A stretch of 15,821 bases of DNA from Mucilaginibacter sp. UBA4741 (GCA_002403905.1 DHIR01000244.1:1-15821), one strand, 5' to 3'; positions 9,105-15,790 are shown, counted from the stretch's first letter. A program made the numbers and translations. The notes: generated from the sequence alone by a model not told the origin.

Positions 9105-10001
9105 ATGCAAGCAACTGAGATGAAGAAATATTATTTAGTAATTATTATAATGCTTTGCCTGGGCCGGGTATCCAATGCGCAGATCAGCCTGAACCTGGCT
9201 TTGAACAGCAGGCCACAGCCCTGGCTGGCCGATTGGGCAAGCCCGGTTAATGGGGTGATGGTAATTACCCTCATACAAAGCGCCATTCAGGTTGACCCTG
9301 CTATAAAAATAAGAACTACCCTGCTTGACCAAAACGGAGCCACTGTTGGCATATCCAATATAAATGCCGCGCGGGTTTATCTGTTAAAACCCGGCGTAAA
9401 CCAGTTTACCATAGCCGACGCTTTACAACTGCAAAACTTAAACCTAAACGGCAGCGTAAGAATATTACTTCAACGTACCGGGCGATTGGCGGCCGGGCAA
9501 TACCAGTTAATGGTCGAAATAACCAATACCGCAGGTGATGTAGTAAGAACAAAGCAAACCAAGCCATTTTTTGTCGCCTCGTACCAATTACCCATTTTAA
9601 TGCAGCCGACTAATGGCAGCGAACTGGATGCCCACATTGCGCAAAGTGTAATAACTTTTAGGTGGACGGCGTTGGTTCCTTCCAATGAGTTGCCAACCTA
9701 CAGGGTACAGGTTTTTGAGATTTTGTCGGGCCAAACACCTATGCAGGCTTTCAGGGGCAATCGCCCGTTACTAGATGAACAAGCTATAAAAGGCACTACG
9801 CAATACATATGGCGTCCCAATTTGCCTATGCTGGATTCGACAGCCAACAAGCGGTTTATCTGGACGGTGCAAACACTCGATATAAAAGGCGCGCCCATTC
9901 CAACAGCTGATATGAATATACAAGGGAGAAGCGAGCCTGCTATTTTCGGTATCATTAATCAAACAGGTTTAAATAAAAAAAATGATCCAGTAAAGCAATG
10001 A
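9105..10001 (+). CDS. Two-domain secreted protein, paralogous to the giant protein's N-terminus
   Basis: 298 aa from the first ATG, which lies 1 bp after the barrel stop. The better start is the second ATG at 9120 (293 aa): it places MKKYY directly before the hydrophobic core of a signal peptide that ends SNAQ, whereas the upstream start adds an unusual MQATE. Residues about 27-160 and 161-284 are two beta-sandwich-like domains aligned with residues 20-278 of the 1681-aa protein. Shared features are LAAGQYQLMVEI (128-139), FRWT (185-188), TYRVQVFEILSGQT (198-211) and FIWTVQTLDIKGAPI (251-265). The mature part has no cysteine. Sharing a module with the giant protein suggests a soluble partner, competitor or assembly subunit that contacts the same surface. 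Its stop overlaps the next start (ATGA), which implies translational coupling with the OmpA-family gene. Confidence 0.87.
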   Translation: MQATEMKKYYLVIIIMLCLGRVSNAQISLNLALNSRPQPWLADWASPVNGVMVITLIQSAIQVDPAIKIRTTLLDQNGATVGISNINAARVYLLKPGVNQFTIADALQLQNLNLNGSVRILLQRTGRLAAGQYQLMVEITNTAGDVVRTKQTKPFFVASYQLPILMQPTNGSELDAHIAQSVITFRWTALVPSNELPTYRVQVFEILSGQTPMQAFRGNRPLLDEQAIKGTTQYIWRPNLPMLDSTANKRFIWTVQTLDIKGAPIPTADMNIQGRSEPAIFGIINQTGLNKKNDPVKQ

Positions 10002-11593
10002 TGAAACGCGTACTATATATAATCTTCATGAGCTGTTTTACTTTACAGTTGTTTGCCCAGATTGATACGGGCAAAAAACCGGCTACACTGGTTTTTCATG
10101 TTTTCTATGATGATTTTAAAACCGCGTACTTAATTCATACAACTTCGCTGCTACATGTGCTAAGCAATAATTTATGGAGCAACATCAGCAGTACGCAAAT
10201 GGGTTTTGGTGTTAATTACTTGAAAGGGATAAATCCTAAAATTGATTTTGCCGCCACGCTTGATGGCAGTTATACGGATTATCCGGGCCCAAATAACACC
10301 TACAATGGTAGCAGCGAATTTTTACTGGACGCGGGTGCCGGGGTGAATATAAAGCTGTTTGACGATCACCACCCGGTTGTACCCTACCTGTCTGCAGGCC
10401 TTGGATTTGAAACCTATAAAGGCAGCGGGGGCTTTTATGTTCCGGTGGGGGCAGGTTTGCAGTTCAATATATTTAACGAGGCCTTTGTATTTACCAATAT
10501 GCAGTATAAGCGTGGGCTAACCTCATTTGTAACTAATTATATTCAATATGGTATTGGAGTTGGAGTGGGTTTAGGTAAAAAGAAAAAAATACAAACACCT
10601 GTAATTCCTGCATCCCCGGTAAAAACAGAAATTCAGGTAAAAGTTGCAGAGCCGGTTGTGGTAGTTGCACCGGTAGTGAAATTACCGGTCAAAGACCTGG
10701 TTATATCTGTAACCGATGAATTAACCGGGTTGCCATTGCCCGGCGCTGAAATATTGGTAGAGGGACCAAACATAAAACTCAATGGTACTACTGATGCAAA
10801 TGGCCGCATTGTTTTTAATACCATACAGGCTGCAGATTATACAATTAGCGGAACATTACACGGAGTTAATGCTACGGCTCAACGTATTTCAAAAAATAGC
10901 TTTGACATACAGGATGCAGGCATAAAAATAAATATACAGCATAATGATCCGCGGTTTACGTTGGCAGGCCGGGTGACTGATAAAAATACAGGCAAACCCG
11001 AAAGCGAGGTAACCGTAAATGTTGTTAATACTACGCAAAACAGCAGTGTTAATGCACCCGATAAACCGGACGATGGTACTTTTAACATTCAGTTAGAGGC
11101 CGGCAGCGACTTTTCTATTTCAGGCAAAAAGGCGGGTTATATTTCAAATATTGAAAAGGTAAGCACTAAAGGGCTTACCCGCAGTACAACTCTATATGTA
11201 AATTTAGAATTAGCTATTGAACAGGCTCTTCCGGATAAAGCGATCAGTTTATCAAACATATATTATGACACCGGAAGCGCTAAAATAAGAGCCAACGCCT
11301 CATCAGACCTGGAGAAACTGGTAAGATTTTTAAATGACAACCCGGGCCTAAAGATCGAGATCGCTTCGCATACGGATAGTCGCGGAAGTAAGGCTGTAAA
11401 CTTAAAGCTTAGCCAGGCCAGGGCACAGGAGATGGTTAATTACCTGCAAAAAAATGGTATCAGTAAATCCAGACTCATCCCGAAAGGTTATGGTGCAACC
11501 AGATTGGTCAATGGCTGTAGAGCGGGCGTAAAATGTACCCAAGCGCAACATGAGCAAAATAGAAGAACCGAATTTAAGGTTATGGGTAATTAG
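9998..11593 (+). CDS. OmpA-family protein: small barrel, two Ig-like domains, peptidoglycan-binding domain
   Basis: A 531-aa envelope protein. The signal peptide is residues 1-20 (ending LFAQ; starts ATGATG, so M1 or M3). Residues about 30-195 look like an outer-membrane beta-barrel with Gly/aromatic strands (GVGVGLG at 187-193). A Lys/Pro/Val-rich linker (196-232) follows. Residues 233-313 and 320-402 are two carboxypeptidase-regulatory/CNA-B-like folds (DELTGLPLPGAEI and DKNTGKPESEV are their entry motifs). The C-terminal OmpA domain (418-531) has the expected YYDTGSAKIR strand, HTDSRG with D460, LSQARA with R475, and NRRTEF at 521-526; D460 and R475 match the peptidoglycan-binding pair of OmpA. 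C507 and C513 could form the loop disulfide common in this family. It is the last gene of the operon and overlaps its predecessor by 4 bp. Its likely job is to anchor the complex to the cell wall. The domain call is firm; the role in a complex is inferred. Confidence 0.9.
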   Translation: MMKRVLYIIFMSCFTLQLFAQIDTGKKPATLVFHVFYDDFKTAYLIHTTSLLHVLSNNLWSNISSTQMGFGVNYLKGINPKIDFAATLDGSYTDYPGPNNTYNGSSEFLLDAGAGVNIKLFDDHHPVVPYLSAGLGFETYKGSGGFYVPVGAGLQFNIFNEAFVFTNMQYKRGLTSFVTNYIQYGIGVGVGLGKKKKIQTPVIPASPVKTEIQVKVAEPVVVVAPVVKLPVKDLVISVTDELTGLPLPGAEILVEGPNIKLNGTTDANGRIVFNTIQAADYTISGTLHGVNATAQRISKNSFDIQDAGIKINIQHNDPRFTLAGRVTDKNTGKPESEVTVNVVNTTQNSSVNAPDKPDDGTFNIQLEAGSDFSISGKKAGYISNIEKVSTKGLTRSTTLYVNLELAIEQALPDKAISLSNIYYDTGSAKIRANASSDLEKLVRFLNDNPGLKIEIASHTDSRGSKAVNLKLSQARAQEMVNYLQKNGISKSRLIPKGYGATRLVNGCRAGVKCTQAQHEQNRRTEFKVMGN

Positions 11594-11637
11594 GTATTAG
11601 AGCGAATCTCCCGGAATGAGGTAAATTCTCTTAAAAC

Positions 11638-11673
11638 AAAAATAACTTGCTAATAATAAGCCAGTTATTTTTT
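11638..11673 (+). terminator. Bidirectional Rho-independent terminator between convergent operons
   Basis: Left arm AAAAATAACTTGC (11638-11650), loop TAATAATAA, right arm GCCAGTTATTTTT (11660-11672), with a run of six T at 11668-11673. The 13-bp stem has one mismatch. The A-run before the stem gives a T-run on the opposite strand, so it can stop both the + strand envelope operon (44 bp after its stop) and the - strand B12 operon (about 210 bp after its stop). The rest of the gap up to 11880 holds no ORF or clear structure beyond a weak GGCG/CGCC pair near 11686-11699. Confidence 0.75.
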
Positions 11674-11880
11674 GTAGCCCAGTTTGGCGCACAAAACGCC
11701 GTTTTCCCGGATGTTTATACCATCTAAGTCATTTATTTTAGAGGTTTTTATAATTTATTATCCCCTCAACAACCTCAAAGAAAGCCAACGTTCTCGTTAG
11801 TTATATGCCATTTTCAAGCTTATTCTATATAAACTATTCTCCGTACGCGGCAGCCTCATAAACTATCATTCTTGAGACGT

Positions 11881-12606
11881 TTATTCCACTATAAGCAATA
11901 AATCGCAAAACCAAAAGCCTTTGGTAATGGTGTTTGAAGTGCAAACACTATCTGTTGTTTTAATTTCTAATGGTTTGTATATTTTTTCGCCAACACAAAA
12001 ATTAATTTTCTTTTTAAATATTGCACCTTCATAACAAAAAGTATGGAATTCTCCGTTCTCTCCACAAGGGTCAACATTTGATGGTAATTGTTCTATAAAA
12101 GATTTGTCGATTTCTTTACCTACCCAATGCTCGTTTAAAAAACCATCATTCACACAACAAGTGATCGTTTTAAATTTCTGGTTAATAAGATCACTGATCA
12201 AAAAAGCAGTATCTATTTTCCATAAAGGAAAAATGCCTTTCATGTTAACTTTAGCTAATTGTTTTTCACGATATATTTTTAAATCTTCTAAAAAAATATC
12301 GCCAAATATCACATGCTCAATTCCTTCGGCTTTAGCATTAAGTAAAATAGCTTCCATCTGTTGTTCGTACTCTTCATTTGTACCTTCTTTAACCCAAACT
12401 TTTAAAAGTGGAATACCAATGGATTCAGTTTGCGCATCTAATAGCTCTTCTCTGATGCCATGCATCGAAACTCTTTTGAAATTATAATTTATGGAAGTGA
12501 GCAGGTATTTTATATCAAATAAGTTTTCCGATAATACCTTATTAAGACAGTAAGCAGAATCTTTGCCGCCGCTCCAACAAAATATAGCCTTTGTTTTTTT
12601 ATTCAT
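11881..12606 (-). CDS. Dph6-like ATP pyrophosphatase (diphthine--ammonia ligase family)
   Basis: A 241-aa cytoplasmic protein of the PP-loop (adenine nucleotide alpha-hydrolase) superfamily. The ATP-pyrophosphate loop SGGKDS is at residues 12-17, FGDIFLEDL at 101-109, and the Dph6-type motif CGENGEFHTF at 181-190. Family members activate a carboxylate or similar group by adenylation before transferring ammonia. Eukaryotic and archaeal Dph6 makes the final amide of diphthamide on EF2. Bacteria lack diphthamide, so the substrate here must differ. It is the last gene of the B12 operon, 18 bp after the CWC gene. Because corrinoid side chains are amides, a role in corrinoid amidation is a reasonable guess, but nothing in the sequence proves it. 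The family call is firm. Confidence 0.85.
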   Translation of the reverse strand: MNKKTKAIFCWSGGKDSAYCLNKVLSENLFDIKYLLTSINYNFKRVSMHGIREELLDAQTESIGIPLLKVWVKEGTNEEYEQQMEAILLNAKAEGIEHVIFGDIFLEDLKIYREKQLAKVNMKGIFPLWKIDTAFLISDLINQKFKTITCCVNDGFLNEHWVGKEIDKSFIEQLPSNVDPCGENGEFHTFCYEGAIFKKKINFCVGEKIYKPLEIKTTDSVCTSNTITKGFWFCDLLLIVE

Positions 12607-12624
12607 TGCGTTATAAATTTTATA

Positions 12625-13020
12625 TCAATATGGACAATGTCTGCAACCATTATTACAGCAATAACCACGTTTTAAATGATGCCATGACGTAAATACCAGG
12701 AACCCGTTCTCTGCATAGAAATCAATACCTTCTATTTGTTTTGTTGTATTTGGTAAAAATGTGGCTTTATTATTTAAAGCATCTTCCGGGGTGAGCGCAT
12801 TTGTATATTCGTTAATTTTCTTTATAGTTGCTTTTTTCAGGCAAGCAGGACAAAGACAATCAACTTCAAGGCTTGGCTGGAAAATGGGAGGGAAACTATC
12901 GCACCAGCAACTACCATCGCTTTCTGTATTTGTGCAGCTAAAATCAGAATTGCAAGTCGAACATTTTTTTTGTTTAGTTTCTAATAACAAACGCTCTCTG
13001 TATTTATTATCCAATTTCAA
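12625..13020 (-). CDS. Small cysteine-rich protein, CWC domain plus DUF5522-type tail
   Basis: 131 aa. The N-terminal part (about 18-65) carries CSTC at 20-23, CWC at 38-40 and CLCPAC at 55-60, the pattern of the cysteine-rich CWC family, probably binding metal. The C-terminal part (about 98-131) ends in FYAENGFLVFTSWHHLKRGY followed by CC..GCRHCPY, matching the DUF5522-type small domain. Two units that can occur separately thus appear fused. The start is TTG at 13020: no ATG is available in frame, and TTG is the first start codon that keeps the complete CWC domain. It overlaps the end of the upstream BtuF-like gene by 14 bp, so translation is probably coupled. Its biochemical role is unknown; the context points to corrinoid or metal handling. 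Confidence 0.8.
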   Translation of the reverse strand: MKLDNKYRERLLLETKQKKCSTCNSDFSCTNTESDGSCWCDSFPPIFQPSLEVDCLCPACLKKATIKKINEYTNALTPEDALNNKATFLPNTTKQIEGIDFYAENGFLVFTSWHHLKRGYCCNNGCRHCPY

Positions 13021-13930
13021 TATGGCTTTTAATTGATAAATACTTAGTGGTGAGATATGGGGGTACTGTAAAAATAGCCGGATGAAACAAAGCCGCTAGC
13101 AATTCAATACCATCAACAAGTTTAGTGCTTGGTTGTGTGAAATATTCTGCATCGGCTAAATATACTTCATTATTTTTCACTGCGAGTAAATCGTCCCAAC
13201 CTTCTTTTGTTGACAGGATTTCGATCTCTTTCACTGCACGGTCTACATTAAAACCACAAGGTGCAATTACTAAAACTTCAGGGTTATATAATTTGACCTT
13301 TTCCCAGGAAGTAACAATAGAGTAGCCTGATGGATTGGATAGCATATCAACACCTCCTGCTTGTGAAATTTGATAGGGTATCCAATGCCCGCAATTATAA
13401 ATAGGGTCAAGCCACTCCATGATCATTACTCTTCTTACCGGAGCATTGTGCTTTCTTAAAGTATCAATAATTTTATCGGTGCGCTTTTTTAGTTCAGCCA
13501 AATGTAGGTAGGCAGCTTCTTTCTTACCTAACGATGAAGCAATGGCAATAGCATTCTGATAAACGTCATCCAGGCTGCGGGGAATAAGAGGAATTATGAG
13601 CGGTTGTTTTTTTAGTTTGTAAATAGACCGTTGGACATAACTTGTATCAATTTGGCATACATCGCATACATCTTGAGTAAATATAATGTCCGGTGAAATT
13701 GCTTCTAACAATTCTTCGTCTATGTAATATAAACTCTTGCCTTGTGCTTTCGCTTGCGATACGATCCTGTCTATTTCATTGCTCGTATAGTTATTTCCTT
13801 CAATATACGAGCGAACAACTTTGGGCTTATCTGAAACACATTCGAATGTTACTCCATATAAATGTTCCTGCAAATTCATATTATAGATCATTTGCGTGGC
13901 AGCAGGTAAAAACGAGCAAATTTTTATCAT
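13007..13930 (-). CDS. BtuF-like cobalamin/corrinoid-binding protein without signal peptide
   Basis: A 307-aa protein with the fold and motifs of class III periplasmic binding proteins for corrinoids. It has an entry strand ICSFLPAATQMIYNM at residues 4-18 (counterpart of the usual R-I-V-S-L-x-P-S-x-T), SPDIIFTQDVCDVC at 79-92, WLDPIYNCGHWIPYQISQAG near 173-192, and a C-terminal lobe with EGWDDLLAVKNNEVYLADAEYF. It starts directly in the mature fold (MIKICSF) with no signal peptide or lipobox, so it is predicted to be cytoplasmic or non-classically located. It overlaps the upstream DUF6580 gene by 4 bp (ATGA) and the downstream CWC gene by 14 bp. No BtuC or BtuD gene is in the window. Other class III binding proteins (haem, siderophore) are less likely given the neighbours. 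Confidence 0.8.
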   Translation of the reverse strand: MIKICSFLPAATQMIYNMNLQEHLYGVTFECVSDKPKVVRSYIEGNNYTSNEIDRIVSQAKAQGKSLYYIDEELLEAISPDIIFTQDVCDVCQIDTSYVQRSIYKLKKQPLIIPLIPRSLDDVYQNAIAIASSLGKKEAAYLHLAELKKRTDKIIDTLRKHNAPVRRVMIMEWLDPIYNCGHWIPYQISQAGGVDMLSNPSGYSIVTSWEKVKLYNPEVLVIAPCGFNVDRAVKEIEILSTKEGWDDLLAVKNNEVYLADAEYFTQPSTKLVDGIELLAALFHPAIFTVPPYLTTKYLSIKSHIEIG

Positions 13931-14511
13931 ACAGCGTATTTGTTATGAACAGGTCTTAAAAATGAAAATCGTTGCTGTAGTATTGCAAAAAAACCAAACA
14001 ATACGCCTGTGTAAACCAGATTGCCAAGCAAAGTCCCTTTTAAGAAAGGAACACCTGCTGCATAACAAGCCATAAGACCGCTAAAGTTTTGTGCATATGT
14101 CGGATTGCCGGGGAAACAACCAAAATTTGTTACAAGAAAAAAGATCGCTGTAGCTGTTAATGCACCAACTAATACGCTTTGTATATTTAATTTCCTGAAG
14201 ATAACAAGTCCGATAAATGTTATCAATGCATAAGTTGCATATTGCCAATAAAAACCGTCATAAAACCAAGTGAAATTTGTATAGTGCTGCCTGTAAATTA
14301 CATTAATGATAAACAGATCACTTAGCCAGACAGCTGCAATTGGAATAAAAAATGCCTGCCACCTTTTAGTGAAATGGGCTGCTCCAAATAAGGCTATTGC
14401 ACCAAATGGTGAAAAGTTAGGCATATGTGGTATTAATCTGCTAAAAGCAGTAATTAATATTAATGCAGCCAATATGCTAACCCGTAAATTGATCGTTTTG
14501 GAATTGTCCAT
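13927..14511 (-). CDS. DUF6580-type membrane protein, putative corrinoid/vitamin transporter
   Basis: A 194-aa integral membrane protein with about five hydrophobic segments: near residues 10-27, 36-66, 90-106, 113-130 and 158-180. Landmarks are FSRLIPHMPNFSPFGAIALFGAAHF at 23-47 (given as a range; key residues R25, P28, N32, P35 and G37), WLSDLFI at 62-68, and NFGCFPG followed by GLMACYAAGVPF. These match my memory of DUF6580, a family of small ECF-substrate-component-like proteins found next to B12 genes in Bacteroidota. It may carry a corrinoid or precursor across the inner membrane. The start is an ATG at 14511 and the gene overlaps the BtuF-like gene by 4 bp. It is the first gene of the operon. 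The family call is good; the substrate rests on context. Confidence 0.78.
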   Translation of the reverse strand: MDNSKTINLRVSILAALILITAFSRLIPHMPNFSPFGAIALFGAAHFTKRWQAFFIPIAAVWLSDLFIINVIYRQHYTNFTWFYDGFYWQYATYALITFIGLVIFRKLNIQSVLVGALTATAIFFLVTNFGCFPGNPTYAQNFSGLMACYAAGVPFLKGTLLGNLVYTGVLFGFFAILQQRFSFLRPVHNKYAV

Positions 14512-14558
14512 CTTGTATTATTTTGTTTTACAGGAGTTTTTTGTCTTATTGTTTGCAC

Positions 14559-14577
14559 TTTGTGTAATTAACACAAA
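14559..14577 (-). promoter_or_regulatory. 19-bp operator-like palindrome upstream of the B12 operon
   Basis: TTTGTGT-AATTA-ACACAAA is a perfect 7+5+7 inverted repeat, 48 bp before the ATG of the DUF6580 gene. It overlaps the possible -7 promoter element on the - strand, so a dimeric regulator bound here would block initiation. TGTGT-N5-ACACA resembles a half-site pair for a helix-turn-helix dimer; the regulator is unknown. The dyad is seen directly; the role is inferred. Confidence 0.5.
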
Positions 14578-14581
14578 TGTA
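14574..14581 (-). promoter_or_regulatory. Possible -7 promoter element of the B12 operon
   Basis: On the - strand this reads TACATTTG, a full match to the Bacteroidota -7 consensus TAnnTTTG. It would give an mRNA leader of roughly 55 nt before the start at 14511. A TTTG lies upstream, but only 12 nt away, which is shorter than the usual 17-20 nt spacing; the -33 box is therefore weak or absent. Confidence 0.35.
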
Positions 14582-14736
14582 GTTTTAAATAAACAAAAGT
14601 TAAATGCAGGCCTGCCTTTATATTGAATCACTACCACAGTGTAAAGGTAACCTTTTGATTAATACACCTCCATAAAGGTCCGTTTTCGTTTGGCTATTTT
14701 TAGGTTCGAGGGACCCTTCGGAAACCCTCAATACTA
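14582..14736 (-). other. Palindrome-rich spacer between the IS and the B12 operon
   Basis: No complete gene is seen. The spacer holds several short perfect dyads: GCAGGCCTGC (14606-14615), CACT-ACCAC-AGTG (14629-14641), AAAGGT-A-ACCTTT (14643-14655) and GAGGG...CCCTC (14708-14712 with 14725-14729). AAAGGT recurs near 14674, giving alternative pairings. On the - strand one frame stays open from the IS end down to a stop at 14618, about 38 codons, and a second for about 22 codons; neither yields a family I recognise. It may be a structured leader or the 3' remnant of a gene cut off by the insertion. Confidence 0.4.
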
Positions 14737-14767
14737 TTAAGTTAACGTGAGTTCGATATAAGAATTA
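14737..14767 (+). repeat. Left terminal inverted repeat of the IS982 element
   Basis: This 31-bp repeat matches the reverse complement of 15791-15821 at 28 positions; mismatches are at repeat positions 5, 12 and 27. The shared core is GAGTTCGATATAAG. It lies 6 bp beyond the transposase stop codon. Confidence 0.85.
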
Positions 14768-14773
14768 GGCCAA

Positions 14774-15694
14774 TCACAAAGAAAGCTGCAAGGATTTAGT
14801 ATTATCAAACTCAAATTGAGATTTAATAGAAGGCTTTTTAGGAAGCAAATGATAAGCGGCCAGCCCACTATAGAGGTTAATAATAAAGCCGGTTATTGAA
14901 CGATGCCTGGAATGTTCTATTTGACAAATGTTTTTCAGCGCATCATTGACACATTCTATAACACTGCGTTTACGGAGCATTAGTTTATCGAAAACGCTCA
15001 TCAATTTGTTTTTCGTATTACGTTTGATCTTAGTGATCAGTTGCACTCCACTGTGGAATAGTCGTTCAAATACAGCCGCCTTAACTAAATAACCTTTATC
15101 ACCATATAACTTGCCGAATAGTGTTTTACATAATTCCAGCAACACATTTGTAGCATTATCTGATACACTACCCCTGGTGAGTTTAAAAGAAACAATTTCA
15201 CCCATATCATTAATGATCAGATGTAATTTAAAGCCATAAAACCAACCCATGGTGGAATATCCTCTGCTCGCTACTCCTTTGAATACTTTGTTCTGATGGA
15301 TCCGCTGCTTTGCACATACTTCCAGACTGGTAGAATCAATAAATGATATGCCGGTGCATTCTACTAAGCTTTCTGCGCTGACAAACATCAATAATGGCAG
15401 AGCAGCTTTACTTTGTAATTCTACAAAACGGTTATAAGAAACCAGTCCGGGGAACTCTTTGCGAAGATGTACACAAACATAATCACAGTAAAAATGCTTC
15501 AGGGTGCGATAGTCAGAAAGGTGAAAGCAGATCAAAATAGTAATTACCTCACTTGAGGAAAGTCCATAAGGTTTATTACGGGTCTTAGTCGTTCGGTCAA
15601 GTTGAATGACACATTCATTGATATGTTTATTAAAATGAATACAGTATTCATCGGCCAAAAAGAAAATTTCAGTAATTTTATCACAAGTAAGCAT
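14774..15694 (-). CDS. IS982-family transposase
   Basis: A 306-aa DDE transposase, the usual length for the family, with no frameshift. The catalytic triad is visible as D120 (SFIDSTS), D199 (KLYGDKGY) and E247 (RKRSVIECVND). Family hallmarks are GWFYGFKLHLIIND at 150-163, LTRGSVSDN at 172-180, LITKIKRNTKNKLM at 219-232, and QIEHSRHRSITGF at 258-270, followed by PKKPSI at 285-290. It cuts and rejoins DNA at the element's terminal repeats. The ATG at 15694 is used; a TTG-N17-ATATTTTG promoter-like pair lies just upstream inside the element. All three catalytic residues are intact, so the element may be active. Confidence 0.93.
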   Translation of the reverse strand: MLTCDKITEIFFLADEYCIHFNKHINECVIQLDRTTKTRNKPYGLSSSEVITILICFHLSDYRTLKHFYCDYVCVHLRKEFPGLVSYNRFVELQSKAALPLLMFVSAESLVECTGISFIDSTSLEVCAKQRIHQNKVFKGVASRGYSTMGWFYGFKLHLIINDMGEIVSFKLTRGSVSDNATNVLLELCKTLFGKLYGDKGYLVKAAVFERLFHSGVQLITKIKRNTKNKLMSVFDKLMLRKRSVIECVNDALKNICQIEHSRHRSITGFIINLYSGLAAYHLLPKKPSIKSQFEFDNTKSLQLSL

Positions 15695-15729
15695 AGATTG
15701 TTTGTTTTAAATTCGATACTTAAATATAA

Positions 15730-15757
15730 CAAAATATGCTTACTTATTGATTATCAA
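15730..15757 (-). promoter_or_regulatory. Possible transposase promoter with overlapping hairpin
   Basis: On the - strand TTG (15757-15755), 17 nt, then ATATTTTG (15737-15730) resembles the Bacteroidota -33/-7 pair, with one departure from TAnnTTTG. The predicted start of transcription is near 15723, about 30 nt before the ATG. A perfect 8-bp palindrome, CTTATTGA-TTA-TCAATAAG (15743-15761), covers the -33 box and could be an operator or bend. Confidence 0.35.
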
Positions 15758-15790
15758 TAAGATATAAACTTATTAACTCCTGAACACTCT

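Noticed and set aside
12104..13036. + strand open frames of 91 and 127 codons opposite the Dph6-like and CWC genes
   Set aside because: The - strand carries clear family motifs (SGGKDS, CWC, RHCPY) over the same bases; the + strand products show none.
14600..14690. Cobalamin riboswitch on the - strand upstream of the DUF6580 gene
   Set aside because: There are loose echoes (GGTG...AATC...ACTGT, and GCAGGCCTGC near the end), but the conserved GGGAA segment, the GCCACTG context and the CAG-GAGACCTGCC B12 box are not present, so the match is not convincing.
14700..14730. tRNA T-arm-like GGTTCGAGGG near the IS
   Set aside because: No acceptor, D or anticodon arm can be placed around it, and the stem pairing does not follow tRNA geometry.
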